49,786 nt of DNA from Candidatus Colenecus caballi. Its GTDB lineage: Bacteria > Bacteroidota > Bacteroidia > Bacteroidales > Bacteroidaceae. Positions 1 to 7,939 of this stretch are shown piece after piece; position 1 is the first letter of the stretch; each line of letters starts with the position of its first letter. The stretch covers positions 1-49,786 of the forward strand of contig JAGHSY010000079.1 in the NCBI GenBank assembly GCA_018065615.1. Direction: 5' to 3'. A model generated the notes under the pieces. That model saw only the letters and a program-made list of their open reading frames with translations. It was not told the DNA's origin and did no database searches. The position numbers and the translations under genes were made by a program.

Positions 1-1
1 A

Positions 2-142
2 TTCATTCTTCACGGCGCCGGCTGGGGGCACGGTGCCGGCCTGTGCCAGATTGGCGCAGCCGTCATGGGGGCAAAAGGCTACAGCTACAAGGAAATCCTG
101 CAGCACTACTACCCGGGAACAAAACTTGGCCGTTTCTACTGA
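2..142 (+). CDS. SpoIID/LytB domain protein, C-terminal fragment
   Basis: The reading frame enters from the left edge and ends at TGA 140-142. The 46 visible residues contain [15 protein letters not shown], then a [16 protein letters not shown] segment, which is the typical end of SpoIID/LytB domains (family knowledge: peptidoglycan-associated proteins related to amidase enhancers or glycan-cleaving SpoIID). The start and any signal peptide are outside the window. The gene converges on the MurU-like gene: its stop codon and that gene's stop codon share the palindrome TGATCA with no base between them. Its placement beside amino-sugar salvage genes fits a role in cell-wall turnover, which is inference. 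Confidence 0.85.
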   Translation, partial: FILHGAGWGHGAGLCQIGAAVMGAKGYSYKEILQHYYPGTKLGRFY

Positions 143-901
143 TCAGCTGCACAACGGGGACAGTCCCTGCCAAGCAATTATCCTTTCAGCCTCGGCTAGC
201 GTTTCCGGCTTGCCGGCATCAACCCAGTCTTGGCAGTCTGAAAGAACTGATCTGAGTTGCAGGCTGGCGGCATTGTCCACGTAGAAGTCTGTGATTGAGA
301 ACTTTGCCGCCGGGACTTGCTCAAGTTTGGGCAGTAGCGAACGTGACAGGACATGTATTCCCTGAAATGCGCATGGAGCATACAGACTTTTGTCAAAGCC
401 GGCAAACGGCGAACGCACCTGCCCCGTCTTCTCATTGCTCCATCCGCGAAGCATCCCTTCCGCGTCAAAATACAGATATCTTGATGTAGTCCGATGCGCC
501 ACCAGCAGCGTGGCATCGGCCTTGCTCTGAACATGTCCCTGATAGAGCGCACGCAGGTCCGTCATGGAAAATATGTCCACATTATGCACCAGAACCGGAT
601 CCTGATTGTCAAACAGGCGGAACGCCTTGCGGATGCCGCCGCCCGTGTCAAGCAGCAGGTCCGATTCATCACTCAGGCGTATGTCCAGCCCGAAATTGCC
701 GTTCTCTTCAAGAAAGGCCCGGACCTTGGGCGCAAAATGGTGTATGTTGATGACAAAACGGTCAAAGCCGGCAGCAGAAAGACGGCGCAGCTGGTGTTCC
801 AACATGGTCTTTCCGGCCACCTGGACCAGTGCTTTTGGGCGGTCCGATGTCAGTTCGCCCAAACGTGTGCCAAGACCTGCCGCAAGAATCAGCGCGTTCA
901 T
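143..901 (-). CDS. MurU-like nucleotidyltransferase (sugar-1-phosphate uridylyltransferase)
   Basis: A 252-residue NTP_transferase protein. The N-terminus has the nucleotide-binding signature AAGLGTRL followed by DRPKAL, and VHNVDIFS supplies the metal-binding Asp region. In the known MurU/AmgK salvage route this enzyme turns MurNAc-1-phosphate into UDP-MurNAc in the cytoplasm; here the assignment rests on family resemblance and on the AmgK-like gene directly upstream. The start ATG overlaps the stop of that gene (ATGA), implying translational coupling. The last nine residues, WQGLSPLCS, are encoded by a palindromic repeat, so the natural C-terminus has probably been replaced or extended. A mannose- or glucose-1-phosphate nucleotidyltransferase is the main alternative. 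Confidence 0.82.
   Translation of the reverse strand: MNALILAAGLGTRLGELTSDRPKALVQVAGKTMLEHQLRRLSAAGFDRFVINIHHFAPKVRAFLEENGNFGLDIRLSDESDLLLDTGGGIRKAFRLFDNQDPVLVHNVDIFSMTDLRALYQGHVQSKADATLLVAHRTTSRYLYFDAEGMLRGWSNEKTGQVRSPFAGFDKSLYAPCAFQGIHVLSRSLLPKLEQVPAAKFSITDFYVDNAASLQLRSVLSDCQDWVDAGKPETLAEAERIIAWQGLSPLCS
148..172. repeat. REP-like palindromic element, copy 1
   Basis: One unit with arm TGCACAAC, core GGGGACAGTCCC and tail TGCCA. It lies wholly inside the 3' end of the MurU-like gene and encodes its last residues. The same unit recurs at 2308, 5469 and 39511. Confidence 0.8.
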
Positions 902-2298
902 AATTCCTTACATATATTCTGTTCGCGGTGTTCAAGAACCACACGGATTCTGTCACCGAATCTGTCCTTCAGATACGCAGCCGTATGTTCGGCACAGTAC
1001 AGCGAGCGGTGCTGGCCGCCGGTACAGCCAAAGCAGACCATCAGGCTGGTGAATCCGCGTTTCAGATATTTTTCAACAGCCGGGCCTGTCAGCCCGTACA
1101 CATTCTCAAGGAATGTCTGCACCTCGCCCCTGTCCTCAAGGAACTTTATCACAGGAGCATCGGCCCCGGTAATCCGCTTGTACTCATCGTACTTGCCGGG
1201 GTTGTGCATGCTGCGGCAGTCGAACACGAATCCGCCGCCGTTGCCGCTGGTATCCTGCGGTATGCCCTTGCGGTAAGAGAAACTCATGACGCGTACTGTC
1301 AGACGGTCATCGGACCGGACAGGCTGCGGCATGAACTGCGGCATTTCCACCAGTCTGGACAGCAGTACCGTCAGATACGGGTAGTCCGATGCGCCGACGT
1401 CAAGGAGCGTACGCAGGTTGGCCATGGCCGCCGGTATGCTCTGCAGGAAATGTGCCTTGTGTTCAAAGTAGCCGCGGTAGCCGTATGCGCCCAGCACCTG
1501 CAGCGTGCGGAACAGCACAAAGTGCATCAGACTCTTTCTGAAGGCCGATGCATCCACCTGGCGGTAGCGTTTCAGCGACTCCAGATACACGTCAATAAGG
1601 TGCTGCTTGAGCTCGTCGGGATAAGCGGCACGGGCCTGCCACAGGAATGACGCCACATCGTACTGAATGGGGCCGCGGCGTCCGCCCTGGAAGTCTATGA
1701 ACCAGGGCTGTCCGTCCTTAACCATGACATTGCGGGCCTGGAAGTCGCGGTACATGAAAGTGTCATACGGGGCATCGGCCAGAAGGATGTCTGCAAAACG
1801 CTCAAAGTCGTCTTCCAGGCGGGCCTCATGGAACTCCAGTCCGGTGGCTTTCAGGAAACAGTACTTGAAATAGTTCAGGTCCCACAGTATGCTGCGGCGG
1901 TCAAATGACTCCACGGGGAAACACACCTTGAAGTCAAAGCCCTGTCCGCCCTTGAACTGCAGGTCAGGAAGAAGAGTCATGACCTTTTCCAGAAGCCCGG
2001 TATTGTCCAGGTGGGCGAACAGCGATTCGTCTCCCAGATCCTGCTGCAGATAGCACATGCCGTCATCCGAGACAGCAAGGAGTTCAGGAACAGGCAGGCC
2101 GGCAACATGGAGATGACGGTCTATGGCAAAGAACGCCGCATTCTCATCGGCATTCGTGCCCTCCACTCCAACCAGCGATACGGAATCGGACTCCATGCGG
2201 TAATACACACGGTTGGATCCGGCCGCAGTCAGCGGTCTTACACATTGCGGTTCCTTACCGGCAACCTTCAAAAACAGTCTGCCCAGTTCCTCGTTCAT
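898..2298 (-). CDS. AmgK-like aminosugar kinase fused to RapZ C-terminal domain
   Basis: A 466-residue protein with two parts. Residues 1-325 form an aminoglycoside-phosphotransferase fold with the catalytic-loop motif YRDFQARN (Asp about 185) and the metal-binding motif FIDFQGGRRGP (Asp about 202), as in anomeric MurNAc/GlcNAc kinases. Residues about 334-460 match the C-terminal RNA-binding domain of RapZ, including CTGGQHRS; the RapZ Walker P-loop domain is absent. An in-frame ATG exists at 2355, but the extra 19 residues come entirely from a palindromic repeat, so I choose the ATG at 2298 (MNEELG). It feeds into the MurU-like gene by a 4-base overlap. Role: probable phosphorylation of cell-wall amino sugars; what the RapZ part does is unknown. 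Confidence 0.85.
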   Translation of the reverse strand: MNEELGRLFLKVAGKEPQCVRPLTAAGSNRVYYRMESDSVSLVGVEGTNADENAAFFAIDRHLHVAGLPVPELLAVSDDGMCYLQQDLGDESLFAHLDNTGLLEKVMTLLPDLQFKGGQGFDFKVCFPVESFDRRSILWDLNYFKYCFLKATGLEFHEARLEDDFERFADILLADAPYDTFMYRDFQARNVMVKDGQPWFIDFQGGRRGPIQYDVASFLWQARAAYPDELKQHLIDVYLESLKRYRQVDASAFRKSLMHFVLFRTLQVLGAYGYRGYFEHKAHFLQSIPAAMANLRTLLDVGASDYPYLTVLLSRLVEMPQFMPQPVRSDDRLTVRVMSFSYRKGIPQDTSGNGGGFVFDCRSMHNPGKYDEYKRITGADAPVIKFLEDRGEVQTFLENVYGLTGPAVEKYLKRGFTSLMVCFGCTGGQHRSLYCAEHTAAYLKDRFGDRIRVVLEHREQNICKEL

Positions 2299-2307
2299 AG
2301 TAAAATC

Positions 2308-2354
2308 TGCACAACAGGGACGGTCCTTGCCTGGCAGGGACAGTCCCCATTGCA
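2308..2354. repeat. REP-like element, copy 2 (two head-to-head units)
   Basis: Two units in inverted orientation: TGCACAACAGGGACGGTCC leftward, then GGGACAGTCCCCATTGCA. Together they can form a 47-base hairpin or cruciform. It fills the gap between the GH3 gene stop (2358) and the kinase start (2298). Confidence 0.8.
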
Positions 2355-2357
2355 CGG

Positions 2358-4982
2358 TTAAAGGGTTACCTCAATGCTCTTCAGGTCCTTGTCAAGTGAA
2401 GAACCGCCGTACAGGATCTGATAGCGGCCGGGTCTGAATGCAAGTTCGTCAATCTTCTCGTCATAGAAGCTGAAGGCGTCCTTTCCAAGACTGACCTTGA
2501 CCGTTGCGGTCTGGCCGGCAGCAATGTTCTGGCGCTTGAATCCGGCCAGAGACTTGATTGGAGCTGCAGGATCATCAAGAGCCTTCACGTAAACCTGAAT
2601 GACTTCATCACCGTCAACTGAACCTGTGTTGGTGACGGGAACGGTCAGTGTCATTGAAGCCGGCTTGCCTGCAACCTTGCCCTCACCATAGCTGAAGCTG
2701 GTGTAGCTCAGACCGTAGCCGAATGCGTACAGAGGCTCGCCCTTGAAGTAACGGTATGTGCGGTTCTGCATTGAGTAGTCCTGGAAATCGGGCAGCTGTT
2801 CAGTCGAAGCGTAGAATGTGACAGGCAGACGACCGCCCGGGTTGTAGTCACCGAACAGCACGTCAGCAACAGCCTTGCCGCATGCCTGACCGCCGTACCA
2901 TGCCTGCACAAGTGCATCGTACCTGTTTTCAACATTACCGAATCCGATGGCGCTGCCGGACACGTTTACCAGAACGACCGGCTTTCCTGTAGCGTCAAGT
3001 TCTGCAAGCAGCTGCTGCTGGATTTCCGGCAGTTCAATGGTTGAACGGTCGTGACCTTCGCCTTCAATGTCACTTGAAATGCCGCTGACCATCACAATGA
3101 CATCGGCCTTGGCAATCTTGCTGACAACCTTGCTGAAGTCAACCGGACCGCGGCTGTAGATGTCAAATGAGAACGATGCGGAACGGGCCTCGGGCTGGCT
3201 CAGCTCAATGTCAATGTTGTAGGTCTTGCCGGCCTCGACCTTGAATGTGGTTGCAGCCATGCCGCGTCCGAAACCGCCAAAACCACCGAATCCGCCAAAG
3301 CCGCCGCGTCCGCCGGCCTGTTCTGAGATGGTCTCACCGTTCAGCTTGAAGATGTACTTGCCGCTTCCGCGAACCGAATAGATCATGTCACCGGTATAGT
3401 CCGATGTAAAACTGCCGCTGTAGCGTGCGCTGAATCCGGTCAGGTTCAGACCGGGCTCCCATGCGCAGTCCTCATGTGCAAGGGCGGGTGAAGTGGTGTT
3501 CAGGTTCACCTTTTCATTATAGTCAGCCTTGGCTACGACATTGCCGCTGTAGTCAAGTGTGTTGTAATATTCGGCATGCAGGCCCTTGCCGCCGTTCAGC
3601 ATGGGAACATAATGTGTGGTCAGGAATGCCTCATTCAGGTCGCAGCCCTTCTCGTAAATGATATTGGCGCCGGGAGCAGCCTTACGAATGGCACCCAGAA
3701 TGGTCTGCGTGTTCTCCTTTGACGGGTAGCCGTTATAGTTGCCAAGAATCACGCGTGCGTCATCGGCATTCGGGCCCACAACTGCAATGGTCATGTCCTT
3801 TTTGAGAGGAAGAACGCTGTTCTCATTCTTGAGCAGCACAATTGCCTCATGTGCGGCCTTGTCAGCCAGAGCGGTATGTTCGGGGCTGCTCAGAGTCTCA
3901 AGTCCAAGGTCTGCCCATGGCAGCATGTCTTCAGGATCGAACATGCCAAGCTCGAAACGTGACTTGAGTATGCGGCGTACGTTCACGTCAATGTCGGCCT
4001 CGGAAATCAGCCCCTGCTCAATGGCGCCGACCAGCGCCTGATAGCTTGTGCCGCATTCCACGTCAGTGCCTGAAAGGACGGCGTCAACTGAAGCCTCGGC
4101 AGCGTTGGCATGCGTGCCGTGCTGGTTTTTGTTGAAGAAGTCGCCAATGGCACCGCAGTCCGATACCACCAGACCGCTGAATCCCCATTTCTGGCGCAGG
4201 ATGTCATCAAGCAGGAAATTGCTGGCGCAGCAGGGGTCGCCGTCATAACGGTGGTATGCGCACATGACTTCCTGAACGTTGCCGTCCTTTACGAGTGAAC
4301 GGAATGCGGGCAGATAAGTTTCCCAAAGGTCGCGGTCCGATACTTTGACATCGAACTGGTGGCGCAGAGGCTCCGGTCCGCTGTGAACGGCAAAGTGCTT
4401 GGCGCATGAATGGAGCTTGTAATACTTCTTGTCATTGCCCTGCATGCCCTTTACGGTCTGGGTTCCCATGACGGAGTTCAGATATGGATCCTCACCGGGA
4501 GTCTCCTGACCGCGGCCCCAGCGCGGGTCACGGAAAATGTTCACGTTGGGGCACCAGAATGAAAGTCCCTGATGCCAGATGCTGCCGTTGGGACGGGTCA
4601 CGCCCAGTTCATGGTGGTCCGTGGTGTTCCATACGGCACGGGCCTCATCGGACACTGCCGTATATATTTCATACTGCTGCGCATCATCAAAAGTAGCGCC
4701 CAGGGCAATTACCTGCGGGAATACGGTCACATCATCATAACATATTCCATGGCAGGCTTCATTCCACCAGTTGTAGGCGGGAATGTCAAGACGGTCCACA
4801 GAAACGGAGCCGTTCATCATAAGTCCGATTTTCTCTTCCGGGGTCAGAAGTGAAAGCAGGTTCTCAACCCTCCTGTCAACGGACAGTTTGGGGTTCTGAT
4901 AGGGATACTCATACTTGCTGCCGCAGCCGGAAAGCAGCAGGGCGCCGCCAAGGACGCACAGGGATAATGTCAGTTTACGCAT
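2358..4982 (-). CDS. GH3 beta-glycosidase lipoprotein with PA14 insert
   Basis: An 874-residue predicted lipoprotein: signal peptide with lipobox LLLSGC (Cys 20). The GH3 N-terminal barrel carries the nucleophile in VVSDCGAIG (Asp about 275); the C-terminal GH3 domain has EGEGHDRSTIELP (acid/base region about 640-650). A PA14 domain (about 467-608) is inserted in the C-terminal half, and a fibronectin-III-like domain lies at about 795-865. The SDCGAI form is common in beta-xylosidases and in some beta-glucosidases, so the substrate is uncertain. The PA14 domain contains an unusual GGFG-rich run at 557-575. It probably acts on oligosaccharides in the periplasm or at the outer membrane. No SusC/SusD pair is nearby. 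A minus-7 box lies at 5021-5028. Confidence 0.92.
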   Translation of the reverse strand: MRKLTLSLCVLGGALLLSGCGSKYEYPYQNPKLSVDRRVENLLSLLTPEEKIGLMMNGSVSVDRLDIPAYNWWNEACHGICYDDVTVFPQVIALGATFDDAQQYEIYTAVSDEARAVWNTTDHHELGVTRPNGSIWHQGLSFWCPNVNIFRDPRWGRGQETPGEDPYLNSVMGTQTVKGMQGNDKKYYKLHSCAKHFAVHSGPEPLRHQFDVKVSDRDLWETYLPAFRSLVKDGNVQEVMCAYHRYDGDPCCASNFLLDDILRQKWGFSGLVVSDCGAIGDFFNKNQHGTHANAAEASVDAVLSGTDVECGTSYQALVGAIEQGLISEADIDVNVRRILKSRFELGMFDPEDMLPWADLGLETLSSPEHTALADKAAHEAIVLLKNENSVLPLKKDMTIAVVGPNADDARVILGNYNGYPSKENTQTILGAIRKAAPGANIIYEKGCDLNEAFLTTHYVPMLNGGKGLHAEYYNTLDYSGNVVAKADYNEKVNLNTTSPALAHEDCAWEPGLNLTGFSARYSGSFTSDYTGDMIYSVRGSGKYIFKLNGETISEQAGGRGGFGGFGGFGGFGRGMAATTFKVEAGKTYNIDIELSQPEARSASFSFDIYSRGPVDFSKVVSKIAKADVIVMVSGISSDIEGEGHDRSTIELPEIQQQLLAELDATGKPVVLVNVSGSAIGFGNVENRYDALVQAWYGGQACGKAVADVLFGDYNPGGRLPVTFYASTEQLPDFQDYSMQNRTYRYFKGEPLYAFGYGLSYTSFSYGEGKVAGKPASMTLTVPVTNTGSVDGDEVIQVYVKALDDPAAPIKSLAGFKRQNIAAGQTATVKVSLGKDAFSFYDEKIDELAFRPGRYQILYGGSSLDKDLKSIEVTL

Positions 4983-5020
4983 ATTGTCATTAGTGAATCA
5001 GTTGTTTGTCAAAGATTTCC

Positions 5021-5052
5021 CAAAGATAGGAATTTGCAACGGTTTTGCAACG
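5021..5052 (-). promoter_or_regulatory. Promoter of the GH3 gene with direct repeats
   Basis: On the minus strand TATCTTTG (5021-5028) fits the Bacteroidota minus-7 consensus TAnnTTTG, 38 bases before the ATG. Just upstream, TTTGCAACG (plus-strand reading) occurs twice, at 5033-5041 and 5044-5052, 11 bases apart, about one helical turn, across the minus-33 region. A regulator binding there is inferred. Confidence 0.5.
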
Positions 5053-5097
5053 CAGATTCAGACATTTGAAATCAAAAAAACAGTGACCTTTGACGAT

Positions 5098-5463
5098 ATG
5101 AAAATCAGAAAAATCAGAATCCGCCTGTCAAAGGCATGGGCAAAAGTCACTTTCGCCACAGCATCACTGCTGCTGTCTGTCATTTCCCATGCCCAGCAGA
5201 GAAGTGACACCGTCAGGAGCCGTCTTCCGGAACCGGAGCCAATTGCCTTAAGAAGTGACAGCATAAAGCCCCAGCCCATAGATACAGCCAAGTTAAAAGA
5301 CGTCGGTATCATCTCCGTTGACAAAGCGTTGGCAGGACGACCTGTCATGTACGGCGCGTACATGATCATTTATGATAAATACGAACCTCTGCCCGGTTCC
5401 ACGACCATTGATGAGACCCTCCAGGGCACCGACGGCAACCATTACTTCAACAAACGCAGATAA
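5098..5463 (+). CDS. Small secreted protein of unknown function
   Basis: A 121-residue protein. I start at ATG 5098 (MKIRKIRIR) because a signal peptide follows directly: basic N-terminus, hydrophobic ATASLLLSVISHA and a probable cut before QQRSD. The mature part is short, proline-rich at first (LPEPEPIALRS), then has a folded-looking segment around RPVMYGAYMIIYDKYEPLPG. I do not recognise the family. It is divergently oriented from the GH3 gene and ends just before a palindromic repeat that separates it from the convergent barrel receptor gene. Confidence 0.6.
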   Translation: MKIRKIRIRLSKAWAKVTFATASLLLSVISHAQQRSDTVRSRLPEPEPIALRSDSIKPQPIDTAKLKDVGIISVDKALAGRPVMYGAYMIIYDKYEPLPGSTTIDETLQGTDGNHYFNKRR

Positions 5464-5468
5464 TGAAC

Positions 5469-5517
5469 TGCACAACGGGGACGGACCTTGCACAACAGGG
5501 ACAGTCCCCGTTGCGCA
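5469..5517. repeat. REP-like element, copy 3
   Basis: A tandem arrangement: TGCACAACGGGGACGGACCT, then a full palindrome beginning TGCACAACAGGGAC and ending GTCCCCGTTGCGCA. It sits between two convergent genes, where it could also act as a bidirectional terminator. Confidence 0.8.
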
Positions 5518-5521
5518 CTGG

Positions 5522-7855
5522 TCACTTCATCCTTTCCAGAGTCTCCTGACCGGCACCGGTACCCTTGTACTTGCTGCGGGCTGCATTAAAGGTGTAACGC
5601 AATGTGCAGGTCAGTTTCTGGGTATCCATAATGTTGTTCTGGTCATGGATATGGCCACCAAAATCGGCATGTATGAACGTGTTGGCCGTGCGTGTCAGAT
5701 CCTTGCCGTCAATACGCAGGACAAGCGACCGGTCAGGCAGGAAAGTCTTCTGTATTGAAGCGTTCAGACAGAAGTAATTCACTGTCAGCCACATGTTCTG
5801 GGTATATGCCTTGCTGTGGAATTCTCCGTCAACAGAAGCCTGAAATCCTAACGGTAGCGTGAACGTGTTGAAAGCCTGGATGACCCACATCGGCTTGTTG
5901 CTGAAATCAAGTTCCCTGCCCGGATAGTCAATCTTGAACCACTGGTTCTGGAAACCGACAAGATAATTCATTGTCCATATGCCGATTGTTGGAGCGGCAT
6001 TCACATAACATGCCAGAGTACGGATTGGCTTTTCCTTATTCTGAAGGTCAACCATGACAACACCGTCATTGTTATAAAGGTAAGACCACTGTACTATCGG
6101 ATTGTCCGTGCGTGAATACTGGGTAATGAAGGTGAACACGTTCCAGCGTGCGCTCAGTCCAAGTTCATGCTGTGTCATACTCTGCAGTTTTGAGTTGCCG
6201 CGCTGCCATACATAACGGCTGTTGTATCGGACTGCATCACTCAGATTGCTGAAACCTGGACGCTGTGTCTTGGCATTGTAGCTGAGAGAAGCCTGAACGG
6301 GGCCTATCACACCGGCCAGAGCGACTGTCGGGAAGAGATTGTCATATGTAATTGAAGTGTCTCTAACACCAGCAAGGTCATCATAGTTATAGCCCACATG
6401 CTCGTAACGGAGTCCTACGCTCATCTGCGCACGGCCAAACAGGACACGTCCGTACTGCGCAAAGAAGCCCAGATTGTTCTCCTTCACTTCCGATGATGAT
6501 GAAGCCATGATGTTGGTGGTGTATTCATCGCTGTGGCGGGCAAAGGTCTGTTCGGTTCCCGCTTCCAACATACCGCCTGCAACAGGATATCCAAGAACCA
6601 GCTTGTAAGCCAGCAGATTGCTGCTGTTCTTTGAGTCAGTCCTTACAACAGCATCCTCAACCATACCCTTTTCAAAGGTTTCGGCCTTGTTGCCGGAGTT
6701 CGATGCATACCAGTCCGCATTCAGATCGATTGACATCTTGCCGACCACGCCGTTGTAATATGCGTTGATTCCTGTCGATACGGGATTGCCGTCCTCACGG
6801 TCAGTGCCTATTGTGCTCAACGTGTCTGCCAGCAGTCCGTCCTTGTAGAACTTTTCAGTCATACGCTGGTCTGTACGGGCTCTGTAGTCCGATGAACGGT
6901 CAATGCGGAAACCGACAGAATGGATGTCATTGATCTGCCAGTTGATACCGCCGTTCGCATTCCAGCCACGGTAGTCCATGTCATTGTAAAGGGCCGCATC
7001 CTGTACATATCCGGGAGTGCCGAATGTCTGCTGGATGAATGTGGCGTCCTGCCTGTTATGATAGGTGAAGAAAGTGCCGCCGGCAAAGAAGTCAAGACCG
7101 TTTACACGGTAGTTCATATTCAATGTCGTGGTCGGGTCATTGAATGACTTGTAGCGCAATGACTGCTCGTCCTTGGCCACCGCATTGAAACTGAATCCGT
7201 CACCCTGATGCTTTACGGTCTTGATGCGGACGACAGCGGTCACTGACGCGTCATACTGGGCTCCCGGATTGTTTATAACCTCAACACTCAGAATTTCATT
7301 GCTCAGCAGGCGGTCCAGTTCCGCAGCGTCACGCATAAGACGGCCATTGATGTAGACAACCGGCTTGCCCTTGCCAAGCACCTCAAGACCATCCTGGCCC
7401 CTGATCATGCCCGGCACATTCTCAAGCACGTCCTTGGCGCTTCCGCGTGTTTCCAGGACAGTACCCTGAATGGAAGTCTCAAGACCTTGTGGAGTCAGCT
7501 GCGTCTTTGGACGCGTAGCCTTGATCTCCACCTCTGCCAGCTGCTGTGATTCCGGTTTCAGGACAACTGTCATGTTCTCTGCAACAGGCAGATTCAGATA
7601 TGCAGTCTCATACCCGATTGACGATATGCGCAGGATGCCCTGAGTCACATTGGTCGGAATCTCAAACAATCCGTCCATATCAGACACCGTGCCTTGTACA
7701 AAAGTGGAATCATTTGTAAGAAGAACGACTGTGGCATACGGCATTGACTCATTTGAAGAATCAACTACCTTACCTTTGAAATCAGGATTAGTCCCTTTGG
7801 CCTGACCGGCCACTGCAGCCATCACGGTTGCCAAAAACAGAATTGACCTTTTCAT
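5522..7855 (-). CDS. TonB-dependent-receptor-type outer membrane barrel protein
   Basis: A 777-residue outer membrane protein. The start at 7855 (MKRSILFLA) gives a clean signal peptide ending near GQAKG. Residues about 30-115 form a carboxypeptidase-regulatory-like domain (FKGKVVDSSNESMPYATV), followed by a plug-type region (DVLENVPGMIRGQDG and VVYINGRLM) and a long barrel of the OMP_b-brl_3 type found in many Bacteroidota. Family knowledge: such proteins resemble TonB-dependent receptors but often lack a known substrate. No SusD partner or TonB box is evident. It is an isolated gene divergent from the AmpG-like transporter; its ligand is unknown. Confidence 0.88.
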   Translation of the reverse strand: MKRSILFLATVMAAVAGQAKGTNPDFKGKVVDSSNESMPYATVVLLTNDSTFVQGTVSDMDGLFEIPTNVTQGILRISSIGYETAYLNLPVAENMTVVLKPESQQLAEVEIKATRPKTQLTPQGLETSIQGTVLETRGSAKDVLENVPGMIRGQDGLEVLGKGKPVVYINGRLMRDAAELDRLLSNEILSVEVINNPGAQYDASVTAVVRIKTVKHQGDGFSFNAVAKDEQSLRYKSFNDPTTTLNMNYRVNGLDFFAGGTFFTYHNRQDATFIQQTFGTPGYVQDAALYNDMDYRGWNANGGINWQINDIHSVGFRIDRSSDYRARTDQRMTEKFYKDGLLADTLSTIGTDREDGNPVSTGINAYYNGVVGKMSIDLNADWYASNSGNKAETFEKGMVEDAVVRTDSKNSSNLLAYKLVLGYPVAGGMLEAGTEQTFARHSDEYTTNIMASSSSEVKENNLGFFAQYGRVLFGRAQMSVGLRYEHVGYNYDDLAGVRDTSITYDNLFPTVALAGVIGPVQASLSYNAKTQRPGFSNLSDAVRYNSRYVWQRGNSKLQSMTQHELGLSARWNVFTFITQYSRTDNPIVQWSYLYNNDGVVMVDLQNKEKPIRTLACYVNAAPTIGIWTMNYLVGFQNQWFKIDYPGRELDFSNKPMWVIQAFNTFTLPLGFQASVDGEFHSKAYTQNMWLTVNYFCLNASIQKTFLPDRSLVLRIDGKDLTRTANTFIHADFGGHIHDQNNIMDTQKLTCTLRYTFNAARSKYKGTGAGQETLERMK

Positions 7856-7925
7856 ATATATTTCCAATACGCTAATTAGACGTAGGACAAATTCACTCGT
7901 TACACTTTCAAATCAAAAAAAACCT

Positions 7926-7933
7926 TAACTTCG
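7926..7933 (+). promoter_or_regulatory. Minus-7 box before the AmpG/MurT-like gene
   Basis: TAACTTCG is one mismatch from TAnnTTTG and ends 6 bases before the ATG at 7940, so the transcript would be nearly or fully leaderless. Confidence 0.4.
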
Positions 7934-7939
7934 CACAAT

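Noticed and set aside
494-1276. Long plus-strand frames opposite the MurU/AmgK-like genes
   Set aside because: They are shadows of the minus-strand genes; composition and lack of motifs do not support coding.
2299-2355. N-terminal extension of the AmgK-like kinase
   Set aside because: The extra residues are translated from a palindromic repeat and are unlike the family start.
2358-7855. Polysaccharide utilisation locus around the GH3 gene
   Set aside because: There is no SusC/SusD pair, hybrid two-component sensor or second glycosidase adjacent; the barrel protein is not SusC-like in its neighbours.
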